This document shows positions 47,234-55,782 of a stretch of 64,000 nucleotides of DNA, one piece after another. The notes beneath the pieces are model-generated. The model saw nothing but the letters and a program-made list of their open reading frames with translations. It was not told where the DNA came from and did no database searches. The translations under genes were made by a program, and so were the position numbers. Within the stretch, counting starts at the first letter, position 1. The number at the start of each line of letters is the position of its first letter. Origin of the DNA: Agromyces sp. 3263 (GTDB lineage: Bacteria > Actinomycetota > Actinomycetes > Actinomycetales > Microbacteriaceae); assembly GCF_031456545.1 (NCBI RefSeq), contig NZ_JAVDUV010000002.1, positions 620,001 to 684,000 of the forward strand. The letters are read 5' to 3'.

Positions 47234-47239
47234 GGTCCC

Positions 47240-47245
47240 AGTCTA
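47240..47245 (-). promoter_or_regulatory. -10 hexamer of the 47233 gene, leaderless layout
   Basis: On the minus strand TAGACT is followed by GGGACC (six bases) and the ATG at 47233. Confidence 0.6.
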
Positions 47246-47345
47246 GGCGGCGCGCGGATCGCGGGCCGCCCGGCACCTCCGGCAGCTCCGACCGCTCACC
47301 AGCACCGACGGCGCACCAGCACCGTCTGCTCGATCACCGGCCCGC

Positions 47346-48008
47346 TCAGTACCAGCCGGAGTCCTGCGAGTGCGCCCACGCGCCGCACGGGGTGCCGTAC
47401 CTGCCCTGCACGTAGCCCAGGCCCCACTCGATCTGGGTTCCCGCGTTGGTCTCCCAGTCGGCGCCGGCCGTCGCCATCTTCGAGCCCGGCAGTGCCTGCG
47501 GGATGCCGTAGGCGCCGCTCGACGCGTTGTACGCGTTGACCCGCCAGCCCGATTCCTTGCTCCACAGGGCCACCAGGCAGTCGAACTCGCTGGACGGCCA
47601 GCCCCGCGCCGCGACGGCGCCGGCCGCGTAGGCCTGCGCCGAACCGGGATCGGGCGTCACTGCGGGCGGTGCCCAACCGCTGCTCGCCGACGTCGACGCC
47701 GGGGCCAGCTTCACCTCGGGCTTCTTCTCGACGTCGTACGACTCCTTGGACACGTCGATCGTGTAGTCGCCCTCGACGTCGACCGCCTGCACGTCGGCCC
47801 CGCCGAACCGCTCCCCGGAGGCGGCGAAGTCGGGCGAGGCCGTCGCGCCCGAGAACGGGTCGACGACGTTCACGAGCAGGAAGCTCACGGAGGCGAGGAA
47901 TGCGAACACGGCGGTCGCGGACTGCTTCACGCGACCCCGGCGCCTGACCGGCGGTGCCGCAGGATGCACGGGTGCCGTCGATGCGTCGATGTCCGAGTGC
48001 CTGCCCAC
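47346..48008 (-). CDS. Secreted lytic transglycosylase-like protein
   Basis: This protein of about 220 residues has a membrane segment near 30-50 (ATAVFAFLASVSFLLVNVV) and a C-terminal domain resembling the SLT-like transglycosylases of actinobacteria. The signature FDCLVALWSKESGWRVNAYN carries the catalytic Glu in KESGW, and SSGAYGIPQALPGSKMA and WGLGYVQGRYGTPCGAW follow the lysozyme-like pattern. It should cleave peptidoglycan glycan strands outside the membrane. The middle (60-140) is a low-complexity linker. I chose the GTG at 48008; a GTG at 47930 would give a shorter, signal-peptide-like N-terminus. TACACT lies nine bases upstream of 48008. Confidence 0.85.
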   Translation of the reverse strand: MGRHSDIDASTAPVHPAAPPVRRRGRVKQSATAVFAFLASVSFLLVNVVDPFSGATASPDFAASGERFGGADVQAVDVEGDYTIDVSKESYDVEKKPEVKLAPASTSASSGWAPPAVTPDPGSAQAYAAGAVAARGWPSSEFDCLVALWSKESGWRVNAYNASSGAYGIPQALPGSKMATAGADWETNAGTQIEWGLGYVQGRYGTPCGAWAHSQDSGWY

Positions 48009-48055
48009 GATTCGTCGAGTGTATCGGAGCCGGCGGGGCCGGGTCGAACCCCGGG

Positions 48056-48610
48056 TCACCGGACCGCGAGCATGACATCGACGACGGCGTCGAGCACGAG
48101 GTCCACCTGCGATTCGCGGTAGCCGCCGCGCTGCGTCGGGAAGACGACCGTGCGCACGTCGTCGATCGAGATGGGCCATCCGTCGCGGAAGTACCGCGTC
48201 AACTTGTCGGCGAACCGGTCGACGTCGCGCACCCGATAGCCGAGGGCGAGCGGGCTCACGCGATCGAAGCGCTCCCCAGCCGGCCGGGCAAGTCGGTTCG
48301 AGACGACCTGCGCGGTCGTGCGCGCCTCGCTGAGCCACGCCTCGCTGCCGTGCAGCCTGGCGGCGACCTGTCGCTCCTCCGCCGCGAACGCGTCCTCCAG
48401 CCGTTCCATCGCCGCGTCGACGTGCGCGGTCGAGTATCCGCCCTTCTGCATGGCGAAGGCGGTGAGCCGGATCTTCTCCGATGTCAGCGGCGGGTCGCCG
48501 GGCTTCGCCGTGCCGTCGTAGGCGCGACGCGCCACCTGGAGGAACTCCTCGACCTGGGCGGTGTTGTATCCCAGTTGAGGCTTGCGGGCGCGAGGGAAGG
48601 TGGAATCCAC
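48056..48610 (-). CDS. DivIVA-domain repeat protein
   Basis: This 184-residue cytoplasmic protein is built from about four copies of a GY-x(4)-VD-type unit: LGYNTAQVEEFL, GGYSTAHVDAAMERLEDAF, LGYRVRDVDRFADKL and GGYRESQVDLVLDAV. Each resembles the GYD..EVD.FL N-terminal motif of DivIVA. This matches the DivIVA-domain repeat family of actinobacteria, whose function is not established. It contains no membrane segment. The start is GTG with GATAAT exactly six bases upstream. It lies just upstream of the transglycosylase-like gene and downstream of cdsA on the same strand. Confidence 0.88.
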   Translation of the reverse strand: MDSTFPRARKPQLGYNTAQVEEFLQVARRAYDGTAKPGDPPLTSEKIRLTAFAMQKGGYSTAHVDAAMERLEDAFAAEERQVAARLHGSEAWLSEARTTAQVVSNRLARPAGERFDRVSPLALGYRVRDVDRFADKLTRYFRDGWPISIDDVRTVVFPTQRGGYRESQVDLVLDAVVDVMLAVR

Positions 48611-48616
48611 CGCACC

Positions 48617-48622
48617 ATTATC
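48617..48622 (-). promoter_or_regulatory. -10 hexamer of the DivIVA-repeat gene, leaderless layout
   Basis: On the minus strand GATAAT is followed by GGTGCG (six bases) and the GTG at 48610. It lies between cdsA and this gene, so the gene is not dependent on cdsA read-through. Confidence 0.55.
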
Positions 48623-48630
48623 GCGGACGC

Positions 48631-49617
48631 TCAACCGAAGACCAGGAACGCGAGGAACGCGACGGCGGCGGACGGCAGGATCGAGTCGAGGCGGTCGAGG
48701 AATCCGCCGTGCCCCGGCAGCCACGAGCTCATGTCCTTGATGCCGATGTCGCGCTTCACGAGGGACTCGACGAGGTCGCCGAGCGTCGCCGTGAGGAAGA
48801 TCGCCGCGCCGAAGATGAGCCCGAACCACCAGGTGTTGTCGAGCATCAGCGTGGACAGGAGCAGTCCGGCCAGCACGCTCGCCGCCGCTCCCCCGGCGAA
48901 GCCCTCCCAGGTCTTCTTGGGGCTGATGACGGGGGCCATCGGATGCTTGCCGAACATGAGCCCGAACGCGTAGGCACCGACATCCGCCGCCACCGCGATG
49001 ATGATGAACGCCAGCGTCCACCACTGCCCGCCGTCGGCCGCCGTGAGCACCACGGTGAAGGTCGCGAGGAGCACCACATAGCCCTGCACGAACGCGCCGG
49101 CGGCGAGATCGCGGATGAGGCTTGCGCCGGTGCGCCGCTGGGCGGGGAGCAATTGCTCGACGAGCCGCCAGGCCGTCACGAGCACGATCCCGCCGAGCAC
49201 GGCGAGGAACTGGCCGCCGGCCCCGAAGTAGTACGACACCGGGATGGCGATCACCCCGGCCGCGACGGTCGGGATGCGCGGGACGTGGAAGTCGCCCTTC
49301 CGGAGTGCCTGCGCCAACTCGTAGGTCGCGAAGCCGGCCAGCGGCAGGGCGAACACCATGAACAGCTCTTTGATCACGAGCAGGCTCAGCAGGAGCGCCC
49401 CGCCGAACGCGAGCCCGATCAGGATCGCGAGGATCAGGTTGCGGCCGGTGCGAGCCTGGATCTTCTCCTGCGCCTGGTCGAACTGCGCCTTGGACGCCTC
49501 GAACTGCCGCTCGAGATCGGCCCTGCGAGCCTGCACCTGCGCCTTGAAGTCGTCTCGGGATGACCGGTCATGCCCTCCGGCGTCCGACTCGTCATCTCCC
49601 CCTGGAACGCCCGACAT
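48631..49617 (-). CDS. cdsA: Phosphatidate cytidylyltransferase
   Basis: It makes CDP-diacylglycerol from phosphatidic acid and CTP at the membrane, the precursor of all phospholipids. The 328 residues include a cytoplasmic N-terminal extension of about 60 residues with a charged helix (DLERQFEASKAQFDQAQEKI). About eight membrane helices follow. The CDS signature is complete: VISPKKTWEGFAGG, and GDLVESLVKRDIGIKDMSSWLPGHGGFLDRLDS with the metal-binding Asp residues. It is last in the order pyrH-frr-cdsA, ten bases after frr, which is typical in bacteria. Confidence 0.96.
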   Translation of the reverse strand: MSGVPGGDDESDAGGHDRSSRDDFKAQVQARRADLERQFEASKAQFDQAQEKIQARTGRNLILAILIGLAFGGALLLSLLVIKELFMVFALPLAGFATYELAQALRKGDFHVPRIPTVAAGVIAIPVSYYFGAGGQFLAVLGGIVLVTAWRLVEQLLPAQRRTGASLIRDLAAGAFVQGYVVLLATFTVVLTAADGGQWWTLAFIIIAVAADVGAYAFGLMFGKHPMAPVISPKKTWEGFAGGAAASVLAGLLLSTLMLDNTWWFGLIFGAAIFLTATLGDLVESLVKRDIGIKDMSSWLPGHGGFLDRLDSILPSAAVAFLAFLVFG

Positions 49618-49626
49618 GGTGTTCCC

Positions 49627-50181
49627 TCAGACCTCGAGGAGTTCGGCTTCCTTGCGCTTCAGCGCGTCGTCGATCGCGTCGACGTTCGTCTTCGTGAGCT
49701 GCTCGAGCTCCTTCTCGGCGCGCGAGACCTCGTCGTCGCCGACCTCGCCCTTGAGGCCGTCGAGGTCGTCCTTCGCCTTACGACGGATGTTGCGCACCGA
49801 CACGCGCGCGTCCTCCGCCTTGGAGCGCACGATCTTGACGTACTCCCGGCGACGCTCCTCGGTCAGCTCGGGCAGCGTGACGCGAACGATGTTGCCATCG
49901 TTCGTCGGGTTCGCGCCGAGGTTCGGCGTGTCGCGGATCGCCTGCTCGATGTCCTTCAGCGCGCTCTTGTCGTAGGGCGTCACGACGAGGGTGCGGGCCT
50001 CGGGGTTCTGCAGCGACGCGAGCTGCGAGAGCGGGGTCGGCGTGCCGTAGTAGCTCACCATGATCTTCTGGAAGAGCTGGGGGTTCGCCCGCCCGGTTCG
50101 CACCGAGGCGAAGTCATCCTTCGCGACTTCGACGGCCTTGTGCATGCGTGCAGTGGCATCGGACAGTACATCCGCGATCAC
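49627..50181 (-). CDS. frr: Ribosome recycling factor
   Basis: With EF-G it splits post-termination ribosomes. The 184 residues match the usual 185. The family segments are [26 protein letters not shown] near 27-52, [27 protein letters not shown] and [43 protein letters not shown] and the C-terminal helix ending AELLEV complete the three-helix bundle and the hinge. The start is GTG with AAGGAGC upstream. It lies 32 bases downstream of pyrH. Confidence 0.97.
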   Translation of the reverse strand: MIADVLSDATARMHKAVEVAKDDFASVRTGRANPQLFQKIMVSYYGTPTPLSQLASLQNPEARTLVVTPYDKSALKDIEQAIRDTPNLGANPTNDGNIVRVTLPELTEERRREYVKIVRSKAEDARVSVRNIRRKAKDDLDGLKGEVGDDEVSRAEKELEQLTKTNVDAIDDALKRKEAELLEV

Positions 50182-50213
50182 GGGGGCTCCTTCTGTTCGC
50201 TACTCGGGACAGT

Positions 50214-50945
50214 CTATCGAGTGGAGACGGGCACGCCGTTGCTGACGATGGTGCCGAGTTCGGCGCCGAGGATCGCCGCCGTGACGTTGCCTCGCGGTTC
50301 CATGCCGAAGACCTGCATGGGCATGCCGTTGTCCATGCAGAGGCTGAACGCCGTCGAATCCACGACCTTGAGGCCCCGCTGGAGCGCCTCCTGGTAGCTG
50401 ATGCGGTCGATCTTGTGCGCGTCGGGGTTGGTGCGAGGGTCGTCGGAGTAGACGCCGTCGACGCCGTTCTTGGCGACGAGCACGACGTCGGCATCGATCT
50501 CGAGCGCTCGCTGTGCGGCGACCGTGTCGGTGGAGAAGTACGGGAGCCCCGCTCCGGCGCCGAAGATGACGACGCGACCCTTCTCGAGGTGGCGTTCGGC
50601 ACGGCGCGGGATGTAGGGTTCCGCCACCTGGGTCATCGAGATGGCGGACTGCACGCGGGTCTCGGCGCCGGCCTGCTCGAGGAAGTCCTGCAGCGCCAGG
50701 GAGTTCATGACGGTCCCGAGCATGCCCATGTAGTCGGCACGACCGCGGTCCATGCCACGCTGCGAGAGCTCGGCGCCGCGGAAGAAGTTGCCGCCGCCGA
50801 CGACGATCGCGATCTCGACCGTGCGCGCCGCATCCGCGATCTCGCGCGCCAGCGAGCTCACGACGTCGGGATTGACCCCGAGCTGCCCTCCACCGAACGC
50901 CTCACCCGAGAGCTTCAGCATCACCCTGCGCCTGCGATCCGTCAT
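50214..50945 (-). CDS. pyrH: UMP kinase
   Basis: This hexameric UMP kinase makes UDP from UMP and ATP and feeds pyrimidine nucleotide synthesis. The 243 residues begin [20 protein letters not shown], with the KLSGEA nucleotide-binding start. [13 protein letters not shown] is the GGGN motif, [19 protein letters not shown] the UMP-binding segment, and [26 protein letters not shown] and [18 protein letters not shown] the ATP-binding region. The ATG has a GGGGCGAGG upstream. A 170-base gap containing the tsf terminator separates it from the rpsB-tsf operon. Confidence 0.97.
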   Translation of the reverse strand: MTDRRRRVMLKLSGEAFGGGQLGVNPDVVSSLAREIADAARTVEIAIVVGGGNFFRGAELSQRGMDRGRADYMGMLGTVMNSLALQDFLEQAGAETRVQSAISMTQVAEPYIPRRAERHLEKGRVVIFGAGAGLPYFSTDTVAAQRALEIDADVVLVAKNGVDGVYSDDPRTNPDAHKIDRISYQEALQRGLKVVDSTAFSLCMDNGMPMQVFGMEPRGNVTAAILGAELGTIVSNGVPVSTR

Positions 50946-51070
50946 CCTCGCCCCAATCCTTCGTGCCCGTGTCAAAACTAGTGGTTCGCCGACCTCGGCG
51001 CAGTGCCGGTGCCGGATGTCGCGCGGCCGTGCTGTTCGACGGGCGCGTCGCCCGCGGCATCCGCGCATGG

Positions 51071-51110
51071 AAAAGGGAGCCCGGATCGCCGATGCGATCC
51101 GGGCTCCCTC
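51071..51110 (-). terminator. Intrinsic terminator of the rpsB-tsf operon
   Basis: A perfect 14-bp stem, GGGAGCCCGGATCG at 51075-51088 and its complement at 51095-51108, surrounds a six-base loop. It is followed in the minus direction by TTTT at 51074-51071. It starts just after the tsf stop and is the best intrinsic terminator in the window. Confidence 0.93.
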
Positions 51111-51118
51111 ACGATGTG

Positions 51119-51949
51119 CTACGCGCCGACCTTGAAGCGAGCGAAGTCGCTCACGGTGAGGCCTGCGTCGGAGAGGACCTTGCTCACGGACAGCTTGTTG
51201 TCCTTCGCGTAGTCCTGCTCGAGCAGGGCGACCTGCTTGAAGTAGGCGCCGACGCGACCCTCGATGATCTTCGGGAGGGCGGCCTCGGGCTTACCCTCCT
51301 CACGCGAGATCTGCTCGACGATCGAACGCTCCTTCTCGACGGACTCCGCCGGGACGTCCTCACGGGTGAGGTACTCGGGGTTCGCGAACGAGATGTGCTG
51401 CGCCACCGAGCGAGCGGTCTCCGCGTCGTCGCCGGCGTAGCCGAGCACGACGCCGACCTGCGGGGGCAGGTCCTTCGACGTCTTGTGCAGGTAGATCGAG
51501 AAGTGCTCACCCGTGACGAGGCGGATGCGGCGGAGCTCGACCTTCTCGCCGAGGATCGCCGCCTCCTCGCTGATCACGTCGGCGACGGTCTTGCCCTCGG
51601 CCGGCGCGGCCAGGGCGGCCTCGACGGTCGCGGCGCGCGCGGCGGCCACTGCGGCCAGCACGCGGTCGGCGAGGCCGACGAACTTGTCGCCCTTGGCGAC
51701 GAAGTCGGTCTCGCAGGCGAGCTCGATCATCGTCGCGGTGCCGTCGCCGTTGTCGACGGCGGCGACGAGGCCCTCAGCGGTGGAGCGGTCGGCGCGCTTG
51801 GCATTGCCCTTCGCGCCCTTCAGGCGGAGGATCTCGACCGCCTTGTCCATGTCGCCGTCGGCCTCGACGAGTGCGTTCTTCGTGTCGACCATGCCGGTGC
51901 CGAGGCGCTCGCGCAGGTTCTTGACGTCTTCGAGTGTGAAGTTGGCCAT
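51119..51949 (-). CDS. tsf: Translation elongation factor Ts
   Basis: This is the nucleotide-exchange factor for EF-Tu, 276 residues. The N-terminal UBA-like module reads [41 protein letters not shown]. The core carries [27 protein letters not shown], with the TDFV motif that contacts EF-Tu. The two dimerisation subdomains and [38 protein letters not shown] follow, ending ARFKVGA. It lies 41 bases downstream of rpsB, and a strong terminator follows its stop. Confidence 0.97.
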   Translation of the reverse strand: MANFTLEDVKNLRERLGTGMVDTKNALVEADGDMDKAVEILRLKGAKGNAKRADRSTAEGLVAAVDNGDGTATMIELACETDFVAKGDKFVGLADRVLAAVAAARAATVEAALAAPAEGKTVADVISEEAAILGEKVELRRIRLVTGEHFSIYLHKTSKDLPPQVGVVLGYAGDDAETARSVAQHISFANPEYLTREDVPAESVEKERSIVEQISREEGKPEAALPKIIEGRVGAYFKQVALLEQDYAKDNKLSVSKVLSDAGLTVSDFARFKVGA

Positions 51950-51990
51950 AGTGGGATGTCTCCTGGACTCGTGGTCGTAGGTGGAGTGGG

Positions 51991-52941
51991 TTACTTGGTC
52001 TCGTCGGCCTCGACGGCGGCCTCTGCGGCAGCAGCGCCCTCGACGTCGGCCTCGGACTCGGTCGTCGCCTCGACGACCTCGTCGATCGAGACGGCCTCGG
52101 CGACCTCGGCGACCTCTTCGGCCTCAGCGGTGGCGCCATCGACCTTGTCGGTCTCGGGCGACGACTGCTCGGGCGTCTGCGCCTGGAGGAGCTCCTGCTC
52201 CCACTCGGCGAGCGGCTCGACGGCCGACACGTTGCCCTCGGCCTCGGGCTTCTGGTGGCGCTCGATGAGACCCTCGGCTGCGGCGTCGGCGATGATGCGG
52301 GTGAGCAGGCTCACCGAGCGGATCGCGTCGTCGTTGCCCGGGATCGGGTACTGGACCTCGTCGGGGTCGCAGTTGGTGTCGAGGATGCCGATGACGGGGA
52401 TGCCGAGCTTCTTCGCCTCGTCGATCGCGAGGTGCTCCTTCTTGGTGTCGACCACCCAGAGGGCCGACGGCGTCTTCGACAGGTTGCGGATGCCGCCGAG
52501 CGACTTGTGCAGCTTGTCGAGCTCGCGCTTCTTGATGAGGAGCTCCTTCTTGGTGAAGCCGCTCGTGGTGCCCTCGAAGTCGAGTTCCTCGAGCTCCTTC
52601 ATGCGCGCGAGGCGCTTGGAGACCGTGGTGAAGTTGGTGAGGAGGCCGCCGAGCCAGCGCTGGTTCACGTAGGGCTGGCCGACACGGGTCGCCTGCTCGG
52701 CGATGGACTCCTGAGCCTGCTTCTTCGTGCCGACGAAGAGGATGGTGCCGCCGTGGGCGACCGTCTCGCGGACGAAGTCGTACGCCTTGTCGATGTAGGC
52801 GAGCGACTGCTGCAGGTCGATGATGTAGATGCCGGAACGCTCGGTGAAGATGAACCGCTTCATCTTCGGGTTCCAACGGCGGGTCTGGTGCCCGAAGTGC
52901 ACGCCGCTGTCGAGCAGCTGGCGGATGGTGACGACGGCCAT
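51991..52941 (-). CDS. rpsB: 30S ribosomal protein S2
   Basis: This 316-residue S2 begins [32 protein letters not shown]. Conserved elements include the coiled-coil finger region ([25 protein letters not shown]), [41 protein letters not shown] and [18 protein letters not shown]. The usual S2 ends about residue 250; the last 60 residues here are an Ala/Glu/Val-rich acidic tail ([20 protein letters not shown]), common in actinobacterial S2. AAAGGAG lies about nine bases before the ATG. A good promoter sits about 170 bases upstream. Confidence 0.97.
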   Translation of the reverse strand: MAVVTIRQLLDSGVHFGHQTRRWNPKMKRFIFTERSGIYIIDLQQSLAYIDKAYDFVRETVAHGGTILFVGTKKQAQESIAEQATRVGQPYVNQRWLGGLLTNFTTVSKRLARMKELEELDFEGTTSGFTKKELLIKKRELDKLHKSLGGIRNLSKTPSALWVVDTKKEHLAIDEAKKLGIPVIGILDTNCDPDEVQYPIPGNDDAIRSVSLLTRIIADAAAEGLIERHQKPEAEGNVSAVEPLAEWEQELLQAQTPEQSSPETDKVDGATAEAEEVAEVAEAVSIDEVVEATTESEADVEGAAAAEAAVEADETK

Positions 52942-53107
52942 GAGCCGTACTCCTTTGTTCTCAGTTGACGCTCCGGCCGGCGGCCGTGAGCCCTGGTGCC
53001 CGGCACGGCTCCGCCTGCTCGAGCTCGGAGGAACGGGAGCGGGACTGAGTGGAGTCGGTGGCCGAATGGCACGCGTAGTCACCCCGGCAGGCCGAGGTGC
53101 TCCCGAT

Positions 53108-53136
53108 ACTCTACCATCGGCACTCCCCCTCCCCAA
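53108..53136 (-). promoter_or_regulatory. Promoter of the rpsB-tsf operon
   Basis: On the minus strand TTGGGG and TAGAGT are separated by 17 bases, the best -35/-10 pair seen here. It would give a 5' leader of about 160 bases before rpsB. The leader has several GC-rich stem possibilities and could serve autoregulation by S2, which is inference. Confidence 0.65.
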
Positions 53137-53212
53137 CCACGGGCGACGGTCTGCGGAGCCTCCGCGGGTCGGGCGATCACGTCGACCACGTGGACGCCCC
53201 CAGGCTGTTCGG

Positions 53213-53776
53213 ATGAGGATTCCCACGTCACGTCGAAGGGTCGGCATCGGACTCGCGCTCACCCTCGCGCTCGCCGCCACACCGGCCGGAACGCTGCCGG
53301 TCTCCGCGGTGGAGTCGGAGCAGGACGGCTCAGCCCCCTTGCGGACGGCCGCCGCGCTCGAGGATCCGTGGCGCTGGCCCGTTCCCGCCCCGATCCGGGT
53401 GGTCGCGCCATTCCGGGCGCCGGCGGCGCCGTACGCCGCGGGCCACCGAGGCATCGACGTCGCCGCGGACAGCGGTGCACTGGTGGTCGCGCCCGCCGAC
53501 GGCGTCGTGAGCTTCGCGGGCCCGGTCGTGGACCGCGGGGTCGTCGCCATCGACCACGGCGATGGCCTGGTGAGCGCCATCGAACCCGTCGAGGCGGCTG
53601 TGGCGGCGGGCACCATCGTGCGCGCCGGCGACATCGTGGGTCGCGTCGCGACGGGCGGCCACTGCGCGTCGGGCTGCGTGCACTTCGGGGTGCGCATCGA
53701 CGGCGCGTATGTCTCGCCGTTCCTGTTCCTCGGCGGACTCCCGCGGGCCGTGCTGCTGCCGCTCGACGGCACCTGA
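53213..53776 (+). CDS. Secreted M23 (LytM)-like protein with degenerate active site
   Basis: This 187-residue exported protein has a signal peptide ([20 protein letters not shown]) ending near residue 27-34. The lysostaphin-type domain spans about 55-175. HRGID (His78, Asp82) and a later His157 in CVHFGVRID supply three zinc ligands. The first His of the canonical HxH is Cys155, and the YxH motif expected around GLVSAIEP is missing. It may bind zinc and peptidoglycan, or activate another hydrolase, rather than cleave. The same changes occur, as I recall, in an actinobacterial subgroup with a CxHWG motif. It diverges from rpsB and converges with xerC. Confidence 0.86.
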   Translation: MRIPTSRRRVGIGLALTLALAATPAGTLPVSAVESEQDGSAPLRTAAALEDPWRWPVPAPIRVVAPFRAPAAPYAAGHRGIDVAADSGALVVAPADGVVSFAGPVVDRGVVAIDHGDGLVSAIEPVEAAVAAGTIVRAGDIVGRVATGGHCASGCVHFGVRIDGAYVSPFLFLGGLPRAVLLPLDGT

Positions 53777-53800
53777 TCGGCGGTCGGTCGATCGAGGGCC

Positions 53801-54739
53801 TCAGGCGCGCGGATGCGCGGTCTGGTAGCTCTGCCTCAGGCGCTCGGCCGAGACGTGCGTGTAGATCTGCGTGGTACCGAGGCTCGCGTGGCCGAGGAAC
53901 TCCTGCACGGCCCGCAGGTCGGCGCCCCCGTCGAGCAGGTGCGTCGCCGCGCTGTGCCGGAGCGCGTGCGGTCCGCCGGGGCCGGTGCCCGGGATGGCGG
54001 TGAGCAGGTCCGCGACCAGTCGGTGCACGCCGCGCACCCCGAGCCGACCGCCCCGCACACCGAGGAAGACGGCATGGGTGGCGGCCGTCCTGGCCGCGCT
54101 CCCGCCTGCGCTCCCCGCCGCAGCGACGATCGCGGGGCGGGCGTCGTCGACGTAGCGGTCCAGGGCGCGGGCGGCCGGCGCACCATATGGCACGACGCGC
54201 TCCTTCGACCCCTTGCCGGTGACCCGGACCGTTCGACGGCGACGGTCCACGTCGTCCACGTCGAGGCCGACGAGCTCGGAGACGCGAAGTGCCGAGGCGT
54301 ACAGCAGCTCCGCGATCGCGGCATCCCGGACGGCGAGTGGATCACCGTCGGCCGCGCGGGCGGCGAGGTCGGCGAGCGCCTCGGCGAGCGCACGCTCGGT
54401 CACCACGCGAGGCAGCGTGCGCTGCGCCCGGGGCGCCTTGAGCCGCGCGCCCGGATCGGCGGGCAGGAGGTCGCGTCGGTGCAACCACGCCGTGAAGCCG
54501 CGAGCGGATGCCGCGCGCCGGGCGATGCTGGTGCGTGCGAGCCCGCGCTCTGTCGCCGCGTACAGCCAGTCGCGCAGGAGGGGCAGGTCGACGCCCGACG
54601 GCGACCTGACCCCGCGCGCTTCGGCGAACCGCATGAGGTCGACCAGGTCGCCTCGGTACGCCGCGACAGTGTGGGCGGAGTAGCCGCGCTCCGAGCGGAC
54701 GTGCCCGAGGTAGTCGTCGAGGAGGGCGTCGAGCGTCAC
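53801..54739 (-). CDS. xerC: Tyrosine recombinase XerC
   Basis: This 312-residue site-specific recombinase resolves chromosome dimers at dif, with XerD. The N-terminal SAM-like domain reads [27 protein letters not shown]. The catalytic domain has Arg152 in SALRVSEL, Lys176 in VTGKGSKER, His258-x-x-Arg261 in [10 protein letters not shown], His284 in LGHASLG and nucleophile Tyr293 in TQIYTHVS. All six active-site residues are therefore intact. The start is a GTG at 54739. No integrase-like flanking att sites or phage genes surround it, and its position next to dprA agrees with a housekeeping XerC. Confidence 0.95.
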   Translation of the reverse strand: MTLDALLDDYLGHVRSERGYSAHTVAAYRGDLVDLMRFAEARGVRSPSGVDLPLLRDWLYAATERGLARTSIARRAASARGFTAWLHRRDLLPADPGARLKAPRAQRTLPRVVTERALAEALADLAARAADGDPLAVRDAAIAELLYASALRVSELVGLDVDDVDRRRRTVRVTGKGSKERVVPYGAPAARALDRYVDDARPAIVAAAGSAGGSAARTAATHAVFLGVRGGRLGVRGVHRLVADLLTAIPGTGPGGPHALRHSAATHLLDGGADLRAVQEFLGHASLGTTQIYTHVSAERLRQSYQTAHPRA

Positions 54740-54803
54740 GAGTCGCGCCCCCGGCTCGAAGCGGGGGGCCGAGGCGGGTGGACGACTGCACCGTGGCCGT
54801 GCA

Positions 54804-55730
54804 TCACTCCGCCTCGGGAGCGGTGGGCTTCCGTGAGAACCGCTCGATGCGCCCGGCGGGCGGGAGTTGTTCGATCTCGGTGAGGAACGCCTCGCCCAGA
54901 TGCGTGACCACGGGGAACGGCCCGAGGGGGACGACGGAGGTCACGACGGCTTCGTCGTAGAGGTGGACGAGGGTGAACGAGCGGCCACCGTCGACGCCGA
55001 CCAGGTCGCGAGGCGGCGCGGAGAGGTCCATGGTGTAGGCGAGCGCACCGGCGACGGAGACCGGGATGCCCGCGAACATGCCGTTGGTCGCGTAGTGCAG
55101 GTGTCCGCCGAGGATGTGACGCACATCGCGGCCGCGGATGACGTCGGCGAGCTCGTCCTGTCCGCGGAGTTCGAGGACGTCCATGAGCGGGAGCGGCGTG
55201 GGGATGGGGGCGTGGTGCATCGCGAGCACGGTGCCCTCGGGGGCCGGCTCGTCGAGGACGCGGTCGAGCCACTCGAGCGACGTCGCGTCGAGCGCACCGT
55301 GGTGGTATCCCGGAACGCTCGTGTCGAGGACGACGATGCGAAGGCCTCCGATCGCCACCGCGCGGTGCGTGGGCGACTCGCTGGGCACCTCCCCCAGGAG
55401 TTCACGACGGAAGACGGGCCGCTCGTCGTGGTTGCCGATGACCCAGACCAGTGCCGCGCCCGTCGAGGCCGCGAGCGGATCGAGCGCATCGCGGACGAGG
55501 CGGTAGGCGTCAGGCTCCCCCAGGTCGGTGACATCGCCCGTGACGACGATGGCGTCGAGTCGGTCTCCGAGTCGCGAGAGCTGCCGGACGGCCTGGTCGA
55601 GCGCGCGCACGGTGTCGGCGACGCCCCCGAGCCGGGCTCCGCCTTGCAGCAGGTGCGTGTCGCTCACATGGGCGATGACCCGTTTCGCGGCCGGGTACCG
55701 ACCGAGTTGCGCTGCCTGTTCCGCCTGCAT
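54804..55730 (-). CDS. Calcineurin-like phosphodiesterase (CpdA type)
   Basis: This is a 308-residue dimetal phosphoesterase without a signal peptide. The five metal motifs are all present in order: HVSDTHLL (Asp, His), VTGDVTDLG (Asp), GNHDERP (Asn, His), MHHAP (His) and GGHLHY (His-x-His). This pattern and length fit class III cyclic-nucleotide phosphodiesterases, or Rv0805-like enzymes with broad 3',5'-cNMP and phosphodiester activity. The true substrate is not shown. GAGGGGG lies upstream of the ATG, and TAGGCT about 18 bases upstream is a candidate -10. Confidence 0.93.
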   Translation of the reverse strand: MQAEQAAQLGRYPAAKRVIAHVSDTHLLQGGARLGGVADTVRALDQAVRQLSRLGDRLDAIVVTGDVTDLGEPDAYRLVRDALDPLAASTGAALVWVIGNHDERPVFRRELLGEVPSESPTHRAVAIGGLRIVVLDTSVPGYHHGALDATSLEWLDRVLDEPAPEGTVLAMHHAPIPTPLPLMDVLELRGQDELADVIRGRDVRHILGGHLHYATNGMFAGIPVSVAGALAYTMDLSAPPRDLVGVDGGRSFTLVHLYDEAVVTSVVPLGPFPVVTHLGEAFLTEIEQLPPAGRIERFSRKPTAPEAE

Positions 55731-55782
55731 TCCGACCCCCTCGTGGTCAGCCTAGGCGGTGCCGCCGACGCCCCGCCGGGCA

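Noticed and set aside
52942..53107. Known riboswitch or leader motif ahead of rpsB
   Set aside because: The leader is long and GC-rich with several possible stems, but I cannot match it to a defined RNA family; covariation analysis would be needed.
53801..54739. Tyrosine recombinase as evidence for an integrated element
   Set aside because: It matches housekeeping XerC, lies next to dprA as in many genomes, and has no att-like repeats, phage genes or composition change around it.
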